The notes: a model not told the origin generated them from the letters alone. A stretch of 5,207 nt of DNA from an uncultured Gemmatimonadales bacterium (GCA_937983085.1 CALJKZ010000680.1:1-5207); one strand, 5' to 3'. Counted from the stretch's first letter, positions 1 to 5,207 are shown. Numbers and translations: made by a program.

Positions 1-2120
1 GCGTGCCCGAGCGCATCGGGTGGATCCAGGCGTCGGCGGACTACTTCGAGATGGTGGGCGCCGAAGCGCGGATCGGACGCTTGTACGGCGAGGCCGAGGA
101 CCAACCGGGTGGCGGCGGCGTGGTCGTTCTGTCGGAGGGCTTCTGGCAGCGGCGCTTCGGCGCTGATCCTGGCGTCGTCGGGCGCACCATCCAGCTCGGC
201 CTCAGGCCGGGCGGAGTGCCCTTCGAGATCATCGGCGTATTGGACGATCGGTACGACTTCGATGTCGAGGTTGCGTCGTTCGGTGGGGTGGGCTCGCACG
301 AGATCTGGCTACCGCCCCAGTTCGGACCGGAGGCCCAAGCGGCGGGGGGGCGGTACCTCCAAGTCGTCGCTCGCTTGGCCCCGGGGGTAACCGTGCAGGC
401 CGCCAACCAGGAGGCCGACGCGCTGGCCGCGCGACTGGCCGAGACCTTCCCGGATCGCCAGGAGGGGTGGGGCGTTCGGGTCGTGGGCCTCCACGAGGAC
501 ATGGTCGGCGGCGTCCGGCCCATGCTGGTGGTGGTCTTCGGTGCGGTCTGCTTCGTGCTCCTCATCGCCTGTGCCAATGTGGCCAACCTCCTGGTGAGCC
601 GCGCCAGTGAGCGTGAGCAGGAGATGGCGGTCCGCTCGGCCATGGGAGCAGGGCGGGGGCGACTCGTCCGCCAACTCATGGTGGAGAGCTCGATCCTGGC
701 CGCGGTGGGCGGCGCCATCGGCATCGGCCTGACTCAGTGGGCTCTGGTGGCCTTCGTTCGAGCGACGCCGGACCTGCCACGGCTCGAGGCCGTCGGGCTC
801 GACGCCGGGGTGCTGGCGTTCGCGCTGGTCGCCATCGTGTTCACCGCCGTCCTGTTCGGGGTGGCGCCGGCGGTGTCCATCGGACGCCCTCGCATCGCCA
901 GTGGTCTCGGCACCCGCGGATCCGTGGCCACCGTGGCCATGAGGCGCCTCCGGGGCGGGCTCGTCGTCGTACAGGTGGCTCTGAGCCTGGTGCTCCTGGT
1001 GGGCGCGGGACTCCTGGTACGGAGCTTGGTCAATCGACTGGACGTCGGTGTCGGATTCGACGTCGAGCGCCTGCTCACGACCCAGGTACAACTGGGGGGG
1101 GCGGGGTACGACACGACGGAGCAGATGCTCTTCTTCGAGGAGCTCGTCGAGCGGGCTGCCGCGCTTCCCGGGGTCCGGGCCGCCACCGCCGTCACGGGAG
1201 CACCCCTCACGGGCGCTGGGACCAGGACGGGTTTTTGGCCGTTGGACCGTCCCGTCCCCGAGGCCGGGGAGATGCCCGGGGCGGACGTGCGCTGGGTCCA
1301 TCGGGACTACCACACCGTCATGGGCATTCCCCTCCGCGATGGCCGGCTGTTCGAGGCCGGAGACGACGGCTCCACCCCTCTGGCGGTGGTGGTGAACGAG
1401 ACGGGAGCCAATCAGATCTGGCCAGGCGAACGGGCGGTGGGGAAGCAGATCGCCATGCCGTGGAGTGACACGCTGGTGGCGGAGGTTGTCGGCGTGGTCG
1501 CCGACATCCGTCACAACGGACCGGATACGGAGCCGTATCCCATGTTCTACTGGGAGCACCGCCAGTTCAACGCGTTCAACTTTATGTCGCTGGTCGTCCG
1601 CACGGAGGCGGTGCCGGCGGCGACCGTCGCAGCGGGACTGCGAGCTGAGCTCCGGGAGATGGACTCGGGGATTCCTCTCTCCAGCGTGGACTCCATGGCC
1701 GACCTGTTCGCCGACGCCATCCGACGGTCACGGCTGGCCGCCGTAAGCCTGGGGATGTTCGCGTTGGTGGCACTGCTTCTGGCGGGGATCGGGATCTACG
1801 GTGTGGTGGCCCACGCCACGGCCCGCCGCTCCAGAGAGATCGGCATCCGCATGGCCCTGGGCGCTGGACGGAGAAGCATCATGGCCATGGTCGTGCGGGA
1901 AGGCATGGCGCAGGTGGCCCTCGCCATCGTGTTGGGTGCGCTGGGAGCGGCGGCCATGACTGGGCTGCTGGAGGGGATGGTCTTCGATGTCAGCACCACG
2001 GATCCGGTGACGTTTCTCGGAACGGTGGTCATCCTGGCGACGATTGGGCTCACCGCGACATGGCTACCGGCGTTGCGCGCCAGCGGAGTCGATCCGGTGG
2101 AGACGATGCGCGGGGACTGA
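1..2120 (+). CDS. ADOP-type (MacB/FtsX-like) duplicated ABC permease, 5'-truncated by the window edge
   Basis: This is an inner-membrane permease of the MacB/FtsX superfamily in the duplicated 'orphan' form (ADOP) typical of Acidobacteriota and Gemmatimonadota. The first full codon is at 3, and the true start lies outside the window because the frame opens inside the first periplasmic domain. Residues below are counted from position 3. Residues 1-165 are a MacB_PCD-like periplasmic domain. Membrane segments follow at about 168-197, 229-251 and 269-289, with the FtsX coupling motif EREQEMAVRSAMGAGR at 203-218. A fourth segment (320-342) leads into a second periplasmic domain (about 350-565). 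The second FtsX half starts at 578-602, has the paired motif SREIGIRMALGAGR at 610-623, and ends with the usual LPALRASGVDPVETMR tail. The paired halves are seen directly. No ATPase gene lies in the window. The substrate is unknown; family members are linked to export of macrolides, peptides or lipoproteins. Roughly 80-100 N-terminal residues are probably missing. Confidence 0.93.
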   Translation, partial: VPERIGWIQASADYFEMVGAEARIGRLYGEAEDQPGGGGVVVLSEGFWQRRFGADPGVVGRTIQLGLRPGGVPFEIIGVLDDRYDFDVEVASFGGVGSHEIWLPPQFGPEAQAAGGRYLQVVARLAPGVTVQAANQEADALAARLAETFPDRQEGWGVRVVGLHEDMVGGVRPMLVVVFGAVCFVLLIACANVANLLVSRASEREQEMAVRSAMGAGRGRLVRQLMVESSILAAVGGAIGIGLTQWALVAFVRATPDLPRLEAVGLDAGVLAFALVAIVFTAVLFGVAPAVSIGRPRIASGLGTRGSVATVAMRRLRGGLVVVQVALSLVLLVGAGLLVRSLVNRLDVGVGFDVERLLTTQVQLGGAGYDTTEQMLFFEELVERAAALPGVRAATAVTGAPLTGAGTRTGFWPLDRPVPEAGEMPGADVRWVHRDYHTVMGIPLRDGRLFEAGDDGSTPLAVVVNETGANQIWPGERAVGKQIAMPWSDTLVAEVVGVVADIRHNGPDTEPYPMFYWEHRQFNAFNFMSLVVRTEAVPAATVAAGLRAELREMDSGIPLSSVDSMADLFADAIRRSRLAAVSLGMFALVALLLAGIGIYGVVAHATARRSREIGIRMALGAGRRSIMAMVVREGMAQVALAIVLGALGAAAMTGLLEGMVFDVSTTDPVTFLGTVVILATIGLTATWLPALRASGVDPVETMRGD

Positions 2121-2139
2121 GGGCGACGGGGCCGGCCGA

Positions 2140-2176
2140 TCCGGTCAGCATCCCCCGGTGGCGGATGCTGGCCGGA
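2140..2176 (+). terminator. Stem-loop at the convergent gene junction, probable terminator of the permease transcript
   Basis: Positions 2140-2153 pair with 2163-2176 around a 9-base loop. The stem has 14 pairs, one of them a T-G wobble (2145/2171). It starts 20 bases after the permease stop codon. In the minus-strand RNA the wobble becomes an A-C mismatch, so the structure favours the plus-strand transcript. No T-tract follows, so it is not a classical intrinsic terminator; it may act with Rho or only protect the 3' end. It overlaps the last codons and the stop of the minus-strand gene. Confidence 0.5.
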
Positions 2177-2969
2177 AGGTCCAATCGAAGTCCCGGGAGT
2201 AGAGGTAGACCGCCCCGTCGACCGTCACCACAACAGCGATCCGATCCATATCGATCTCCTCGAGGTGTTCGTTACGGCAGCTGATGCCGTCCACGTAGAC
2301 GGCGCCGCACTGTCGCTCCGGGTCCACCGTGGCGGCGGCCTCGGCCCGCGCCATGGTGCGTTCGTATCCCATTCTGGCCGGGAGCGCCGCACCGAACGTG
2401 CCCACACAGACCCGCGATCCGTGGGACACCGGGATGTAGAGCCAACGGAGGAGATCGGTGTTGTCCTCGGCCTTGAGCTTCGCCTCCTCCAGACGCGTCC
2501 CCTGAATGGCGCGATACCCCCTGAGAGTGGCGGGATGCACCCCGAACTCCAGGCTGAGGAAGTCCTCCAGCCGCTCGTTCGACACGGCGACCTGGAGCGG
2601 GTCGAGGCGGATGGGCTCCGGCCTCATCTCGAAGTCCACCGCGTAGCGGGCGTCTGCCGCGACGGCGAGGAGCGGCGACTCGGTCTCGAAGTACCCGAGC
2701 CGCTCGATGACGAGGTAGTACTCGCCCGGCCCCGGGAAGTCGACTTGGAATACGCCCGCCGTGTCCGCCGCGCGCATGAGGAGGGGGGTGCGATCCTGAT
2801 CGAGGACGATGATGGCCGCCAGCCCCACCCCCGTACCGTTCTCCGAGTCGACGACCCGCCCCGAGATGATCTGCGCCTCCACGGAGGCCGCGGGCAGGCA
2901 AGCGAGCCCGACGATCAAGTAGGAAAAGAGTGCCGCGACCTTGGGGCGAGCGTCCACGCCGCGGGTCAC
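2145..2969 (-). CDS. Exported carboxypeptidase-regulatory-like / TonB-plug-like protein
   Basis: A predicted exported protein of 274 residues, probably periplasmic or outer-membrane associated. The GTG at 2969-2967 is chosen as start because it overlaps the cytochrome stop as GTGA and puts a signal peptide at the N-terminus: a basic RPK at 8-10, a hydrophobic core at 11-25, and likely cleavage after VEA at 30-32. Residues 34-115 look like a CarboxypepD_reg beta-sandwich: ISGRVVD opening, DTAGVFQVDFPGPGEYYL, and a closing FEMRP. The C-terminal part (about 185-262) resembles a short TonB-plug segment, with CGAVYVDGISC at 221-231 followed by LEEIDMDRIAVV. Cys188, Cys221, Cys231 and the terminal Cys274 could form disulfides. 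There is no beta-barrel and no room for one, so it is not a complete TonB-dependent receptor. An in-frame ATG further upstream (3080) would lose the signal peptide and overlap the cytochrome heavily. The family assignment of the first half is firmer than that of the second. The function is unknown. Confidence 0.82.
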   Translation of the reverse strand: MTRGVDARPKVAALFSYLIVGLACLPAASVEAQIISGRVVDSENGTGVGLAAIIVLDQDRTPLLMRAADTAGVFQVDFPGPGEYYLVIERLGYFETESPLLAVAADARYAVDFEMRPEPIRLDPLQVAVSNERLEDFLSLEFGVHPATLRGYRAIQGTRLEEAKLKAEDNTDLLRWLYIPVSHGSRVCVGTFGAALPARMGYERTMARAEAAATVDPERQCGAVYVDGISCRNEHLEEIDMDRIAVVVTVDGAVYLYSRDFDWTFRPASATGGC

Positions 2970-3421
2970 CGCCCCAGGAGCCCCGTTTCGTTCGATAGAC
3001 TCCAGACATAGGCGGCCAGCGACGCGTATTGCTCCCACGCCAGGTCGAGCCCGCCCCCGGGATTCATCTCGAAGCGCCATGCCGGATCGGAGAAGAGCTC
3101 CCGACGCACGCCCCAGAAGATGGTCCGGCGGATCTCCTCGAGTGAACCGTCACTCTGAACCCAGTTGGCGTCGGCGAGGTCGGGACCGTTGCGTCCACCC
3201 GACCCGGCTTGTCCGTGGCATCGTGCGCAGCTGCCCGAATTGAAGAGGGAGTCGCCCTCGGCGATCATCGCCGCCCACCTGCGCGCCTGATCTCGCTCCA
3301 ACCACTCCTGGACCTCGGCGGGCAGCGTCGGCTGTTGAGCCGCCGCTTCGCTCGCTCCAAGGAGGGACAGCGCCACTGCCATCGTCGCCATCGCTCCGGC
3401 CACCCTCATCGATCCCTTCAT
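2966..3421 (-). CDS. Small secreted monohaem cytochrome c (class I-like)
   Basis: A 151-residue c-type cytochrome predicted to be secreted and to carry electrons in the periplasm. The start at ATG 3421-3419 follows GGAGGG by only a few bases and gives a clean signal peptide: MKGSMR, a hydrophobic core at about 7-23, and an AAA-QQ cleavage region at 26-30. A second ATG four codons on (3409) also has an AAGGG in front and is a possible alternative. Haem attachment is CARCH at 65-69, inside GSCARCHGQAGSGGRNGPDL, which is typical of the cytochrome c / CcoP-type fold. Met119 in FEMNPGG is the probable distal axial ligand. The C-terminal helix YASLAAYVWSLS at 132-143 closes the fold. An extra helical stretch (31-55) precedes the haem domain. 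It is the first gene of a two-gene unit with the plug-like protein, whose GTG overlaps its TGA. The partner oxidase or dehydrogenase is not in the window. Confidence 0.9.
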   Translation of the reverse strand: MKGSMRVAGAMATMAVALSLLGASEAAAQQPTLPAEVQEWLERDQARRWAAMIAEGDSLFNSGSCARCHGQAGSGGRNGPDLADANWVQSDGSLEEIRRTIFWGVRRELFSDPAWRFEMNPGGGLDLAWEQYASLAAYVWSLSNETGLLGR

Positions 3422-3424
3422 CGT

Positions 3425-3430
3425 CCCTCC
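3425..3430 (-). promoter_or_regulatory. Ribosome-binding site of the cytochrome gene
   Basis: On the minus strand GGAGGG precedes the ATG at 3421 with a spacer of 3-4 bases. This is slightly short but a strong anti-SD match. It supports the 3421 start over an in-frame upstream ATG at 3490. Confidence 0.6.
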
Positions 3431-3472
3431 ATGATTGCGAGACAGGCCTGCCGTCGGGGAGAACATAGGGTC

Positions 3473-3542
3473 GTACCTCGCCGGGTGCACCGAGCGCCGA
3501 AATCGATGTCCGGTGGCGCTGCACCTATTTGGTGCGAGGTAC
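3473..3542. repeat. Nested 70-bp inverted repeat in the divergent intergenic region
   Basis: The outer arms GTACCTCGC (3473-3481) and GCGAGGTAC (3534-3542) are perfect 9-base complements. Inside them GGTGC (3484-3488) pairs with GCACC (3521-3525), and AGCGCC (3493-3498) pairs with GGCGCT (3515-3520). That makes 20 pairs in three nested blocks. GCACC at 3521 can instead pair with GGTGC at 3531-3535 as a small hairpin with a TATTT loop, so two folds compete. Being perfect in both strands, it could be a DNA operator or cruciform, or an RNA element of either transcript. Confidence 0.6.
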
Positions 3543-3549
3543 TATTTGG
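3525..3549. repeat. Direct repeat of the octamer CTATTTGG
   Basis: CTATTTGG occurs at 3525-3532 and again at 3542-3549, 17 bases apart start to start, so about 1.6 helical turns. The second copy overlaps the candidate -10 box of the minus-strand promoter. It is AT-richer than its surroundings. Confidence 0.55.
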
Positions 3550-3569
3550 CCGCACCGAATTGGTGGCAA
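3541..3569 (-). promoter_or_regulatory. Candidate sigma70-type promoter for the cytochrome operon
   Basis: On the minus strand TTGCCA (3569-3564, 5 of 6 to the -35 consensus) and AATAGT (3546-3541, 4 of 6 to the -10 consensus) are separated by exactly 17 bases. Transcription would begin near 3534 and give a leader of about 110 bases before the cytochrome ATG. The -10 box lies in a directly repeated octamer and touches the arm of a large inverted repeat, which could therefore act as an operator. This is pattern matching only; core promoters are poorly characterised in the presumed phylum. Confidence 0.35.
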
Positions 3570-3642
3570 TGCTCCGCAGTCACTCGGCGATCTGGGTCAT
3601 TAACTCGTTGTCATGCCGCACTTTGGGGGTCTCGGGAGCGGT

Positions 3643-3658
3643 TGGCATGCAGCCTGCA
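3643..3658 (+). promoter_or_regulatory. Candidate sigma54 (-24/-12) promoter for the lipoprotein gene
   Basis: TGGCATG (3643-3649), four bases, then CTGCA (3654-3658) matches the RpoN consensus TGGCAYG-N4-TTGCW at 11 of 12 defined positions. The invariant GG (3644-3645) and GC (3656-3657) have the required 12-base step. Transcription would begin near 3668-3669, about 98 bases before the lipoprotein ATG, so the hairpins that follow would be almost entirely in the leader. RpoN promoters need an upstream activator; the inverted repeats at 3473-3542 lie about 130-195 bases upstream, a plausible enhancer distance. No RpoN or activator gene is in the window. Confidence 0.4.
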
Positions 3659-3673
3659 TCGACCGTTAGGCCG

Positions 3674-3749
3674 ACGACCTCGGGTCGTGGGCGAGGTGCC
3701 CACGGGAAGTTTCCCAGAAACGTCCCTGCCGTTGCGAGGTCCGGTAGGG
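3674..3749 (+). promoter_or_regulatory. Compact multi-hairpin leader upstream of the lipoprotein gene
   Basis: Three compatible hairpins are packed end to end. The first is CGTGGGC/GCCCACG (3686-3692/3698-3704, loop GAGGT). The second is GTTTC/GAAAC (3709-3713/3717-3721, loop CCA). The third is CCCTGCCG/CGGTAGGG (3724-3731/3742-3749, one G-T wobble, 10-base loop). The linkers are 4 and 2 bases, and the last stem ends 5 bases before the ribosome-binding site. An upstream hairpin ACGACC/GGTCGT (3674-3679/3683-3688) shares three bases with the first and would exclude it. GACCTCG at 3676-3682 is an exact 7-base complement of CGAGGTC (3735-3741) in the third loop, which allows a pseudoknot. I do not recognise a known riboswitch class. 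Confidence 0.5.
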
Positions 3750-3754
3750 CGAAC

Positions 3755-3759
3755 AGGAG
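3755..3759 (+). promoter_or_regulatory. Ribosome-binding site fixing the lipoprotein start
   Basis: AGGAG sits 7 bases before ATG 3767, an ideal spacing. It decides the start in favour of 3767, because the same frame stays open far upstream (to 3209) without a comparable site or signal peptide. Confidence 0.8.
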
Positions 3760-3766
3760 TGCACTG

Positions 3767-5098
3767 ATGAGAATCAAGAAGAGCACCGTGTTCGTCGCCA
3801 TGACTGCAATGCTCACCATGGCGGCTTGCGACGATACACCGACCACCCCCGACTTCGACGAGGAGAACGCTGCCGTTGTCGAGGGGCGGGTAGATGAGAC
3901 GACCCCTTCCCCGAGCTCGGCCAACGGTCCGCAGCGAGCGCCGGGTACGGCGGCTCAGACCGTCAGTGTCGTTCAGATCAGCTCGTCGGGTGAATACAGC
4001 GCGCTCGCGTCGGCTGAAGTGCAAGCCGACGGAACCTACCGGATCGAACGTGTCCCCCACGGGCGCACCAACACCGCGGTGGTGGCATACGTCGACGGTC
4101 GGGCCGCGGGTGAGGTCATGATCCACGGAGAGATCCAGGCGCGTTCGACAGTACGTCCGGCTCCTATCACCTATGAGACGACCATGGAGACGCGTGCCTA
4201 TGCCCACATCACGGCATCGGGTCGCGCGAATCAGACGTCCACCGCCGAGCTGGCCCTGCTCCTCAACGCCACCGGGTCGGACGCCGAGGCTCTCCTCTCG
4301 TCCGACGCGGAGCTGAATGCCGTGGCCGAGGGTTCGGCTGAAGCCAGCGCGACGATGAACGAGGTCTTCGCCGATGCAGGTATCTCTCTCGACGCCTCGA
4401 CTCGGTCGAACCTCATGGTCGACGCCGCTGTTGATCTGGCGGCCGACCTTCTGGGCGGGGTCTCTCTCGACGTCGCCCAGGACGAGTATGCCGACGCGGC
4501 CATCGAAGCATGGACCGGGGCGGGTGCCCGTCTGGAGACGATCGTGATGGCGACGGCCGGTGCCGCAACGACGTTGGACGCAGTCATCGAAGGACGCAGC
4601 ACGGTCCGGGGTCGGATCATCACCGAGCCGGTTCTCTTCAACCTTCGGGCTCGTGAGCGCGCTGCTGCTCAGTACTCGACCTCAGCGGAGGCGACGCTCG
4701 CTGCGGCCATCGAATCGTCCCTTGCCGACGCGCGCGCCGGAGTCGAAGCCTCGTCCTCGACGGCCGACGACGTGAAGAGCGAGCTCGAGACTCGTCTCAC
4801 CACCACGATCGACGCGGCAGCCGATGCGGCTGTCGACTACCTGGCCGCCGGTGCCAGCACCACGGTGCGCGCCAACGTCCGTGCGGCCGCAGAGGCCGCG
4901 CGGGTCGAAGCGACGCTGAACACGCGTCTGGAGACCGCCGCTACGGCGTCCGCCTCGGCGCCCGCGATGGCCAACTACCGGGCCAGCGTCCGGAGTGCGG
5001 TCCAGGCGATGGTCGATGCGGCTGGTGATTCCAGCGCCGATGTCGACATCATCACCGAGCTGTTCATCGCAGCCTGTGGTGGGGCGTACATTCACTGA
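3767..5098 (+). CDS. Ala-rich lipoprotein with N-terminal beta-sandwich-like region and long helical domain, function unknown
   Basis: A 443-residue lipoprotein that I do not recognise as a named family. The signal peptide has basic RIKK at 2-5, a hydrophobic core at 8-19, and the lipobox MAAC with Cys21 as lipid-attachment residue. Asp22 and Asp23 follow, then a Thr/Pro/Asp-rich tether to about 34. Residues 36-120 look like a carboxypeptidase-regulatory-type beta-sandwich: VVEGRVDE opening and the ADGTYRIERVPHGR turn at 87-100. Residues 138-435 are almost wholly Ala-, Asp-, Glu- and Thr-rich amphipathic helix, coiled-coil-like near the end. RSTVR occurs at 126-130 and again at 277-281, each followed by similar spacing of IT, RA and a (T)S-x-AE element, suggesting an old duplication of about 150 residues. 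The only other cysteine is Cys437, near the C-terminus. A surface or periplasmic structural or binding role is possible but unsupported. It is divergent from the cytochrome gene and has a long structured leader. Confidence 0.85.
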   Translation: MRIKKSTVFVAMTAMLTMAACDDTPTTPDFDEENAAVVEGRVDETTPSPSSANGPQRAPGTAAQTVSVVQISSSGEYSALASAEVQADGTYRIERVPHGRTNTAVVAYVDGRAAGEVMIHGEIQARSTVRPAPITYETTMETRAYAHITASGRANQTSTAELALLLNATGSDAEALLSSDAELNAVAEGSAEASATMNEVFADAGISLDASTRSNLMVDAAVDLAADLLGGVSLDVAQDEYADAAIEAWTGAGARLETIVMATAGAATTLDAVIEGRSTVRGRIITEPVLFNLRARERAAAQYSTSAEATLAAAIESSLADARAGVEASSSTADDVKSELETRLTTTIDAAADAAVDYLAAGASTTVRANVRAAAEAARVEATLNTRLETAATASASAPAMANYRASVRSAVQAMVDAAGDSSADVDIITELFIAACGGAYIH

Positions 5099-5118
5099 CC
5101 CGTAGCTGATCGGGTCGG
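5095..5118 (+). terminator. Weak stem-loop at the lipoprotein stop codon
   Basis: CTGACCCG (5095-5102) pairs with CGGGTCGG (5111-5118) with one T-G wobble, around an 8-base loop. It includes the TGA stop. A second small hairpin, CTCGA/TCGAG (5129-5133/5140-5144), follows. Neither has a T-tract, only TTT at 5159-5161. Termination is possible but not convincing. Confidence 0.25.
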
Positions 5119-5191
5119 CGGGAGCTGACTCGACACGAATCGAGCCGGGTCGTGGGGGTTTCGCTGCCGACCGGCCGTGTCGCTGCTCCTC

Positions 5192-5207
5192 GGAGGACGG
5201 AAGGTGC
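5192..5207 (+). CDS. Possible start of a further gene at the right edge
   Basis: GGAGG (5192-5196) is followed, after 7 bases, by GTG at 5204-5206, and the window ends one base later. Spacing and motif fit a translation start on the plus strand, about 105 bases after the lipoprotein stop. Nothing of the protein can be read, so this rests on the ribosome-binding site alone. Confidence 0.25.

Noticed and set aside
1094..1101. Run of eight G (and a run of seven at 344-350) in the permease as phase-variation tracts or a G-quadruplex
   Set aside because: The frame is intact, too few adjacent G-runs exist for a four-run quadruplex, and such runs are expected in DNA of this composition.
309..1559. 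Long minus-strand frame opposite the permease
   Set aside because: His/Arg/Gly/Asp-rich shadow typical of high-GC codon bias. The plus strand encodes a clear permease over the whole stretch.
2970..3080. Longer N-terminus of the plug-like protein from ATG 3080
   Set aside because: The added residues are basic, overlap the cytochrome coding end and would bury the signal peptide.
3422..3490. Longer N-terminus of the cytochrome from ATG 3490
   Set aside because: It would place 23 residues before an otherwise good signal peptide and lacks a ribosome-binding site, whereas 3421 has GGAGGG just upstream.
3209..3766. Open frame continuing upstream of the lipoprotein ATG, adding 186 residues
   Set aside because: It overlaps the cytochrome gene on the other strand, is Arg/His/Cys-rich and has no domain sense. 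The lipobox signal peptide and AGGAG at ideal spacing place the start at 3767.
3435..3767. A 110-codon plus-strand frame whose TGA overlaps the lipoprotein ATG as TGATG
   Set aside because: TTG start, no ribosome-binding site, Arg/Trp/Cys-rich random-looking composition, and it runs through the palindromes. The overlap is most likely chance.
5146..5156. CGGGTCGTGGG shared with the leader at 3681-3691
   Set aside because: A single 11-base match in a GC-rich 5-kb window is near chance expectation, and the contexts differ.
1..5207. CRISPR arrays, insertion sequences, tRNA or rRNA genes
   Set aside because: No spaced repeat array, transposase-like protein, terminal inverted repeats with target duplication, or RNA-gene signature was visible.

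Overview
The window looks like chromosomal DNA from a high-GC Gram-negative bacterium, most likely Gemmatimonadota or a related acidobacterial-type lineage. Three things suggest this: the strongly GC-biased third codon positions, an ADOP-type duplicated FtsX permease with no ATPase beside it, and a short exported protein that joins a carboxypeptidase-regulatory-like fold to a TonB-plug-like segment. All four proteins act in or beyond the cytoplasmic membrane. The taxonomic call is inference from gene types, not from a marker gene.

Layout. Positions 1-2120 (+) hold the 3' three-quarters or more of an ADOP/MacB-like permease that runs in from the left edge. It converges on a two-gene minus-strand operon. 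The upstream gene of that operon is a small secreted monohaem cytochrome c (3421 down to 2966). The downstream gene is the exported CarboxypepD_reg/plug-like protein (2969 down to 2145). The two overlap through a GTGA stop/start. The convergent junction carries a 14-pair stem-loop that overlaps the 3' end of the plug-like gene and probably ends the permease transcript. At 3767-5098 (+) lies an unrecognised Ala-rich lipoprotein with an N-terminal beta-sandwich-like part and a long helical part. After about 105 bp of gap, the window ends on a possible Shine-Dalgarno/GTG start of a next gene.

The most unusual part is the 345-bp divergent intergenic region (3422-3766) between the cytochrome and the lipoprotein. 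It contains a 70-bp nested inverted repeat, a directly repeated octamer, a sigma70-like promoter facing the cytochrome, and a good sigma54-like -24/-12 element facing the lipoprotein. Between that element and the lipoprotein ribosome-binding site sits a compact series of hairpins. The heptamer GCGAGGT (or its complement) occurs four times here, two of them in leader hairpin loops, and a fifth near-copy upstream is positioned to form a pseudoknot. This could be a cis-regulatory RNA or a multi-site operator. I cannot match it to a known riboswitch class from the sequence alone.

How the genes fit together is only partly visible. The cytochrome and plug-like protein are probably made together and exported. 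The lipoprotein shares their promoter region and may respond to the same signal. The permease is probably an independent unit.
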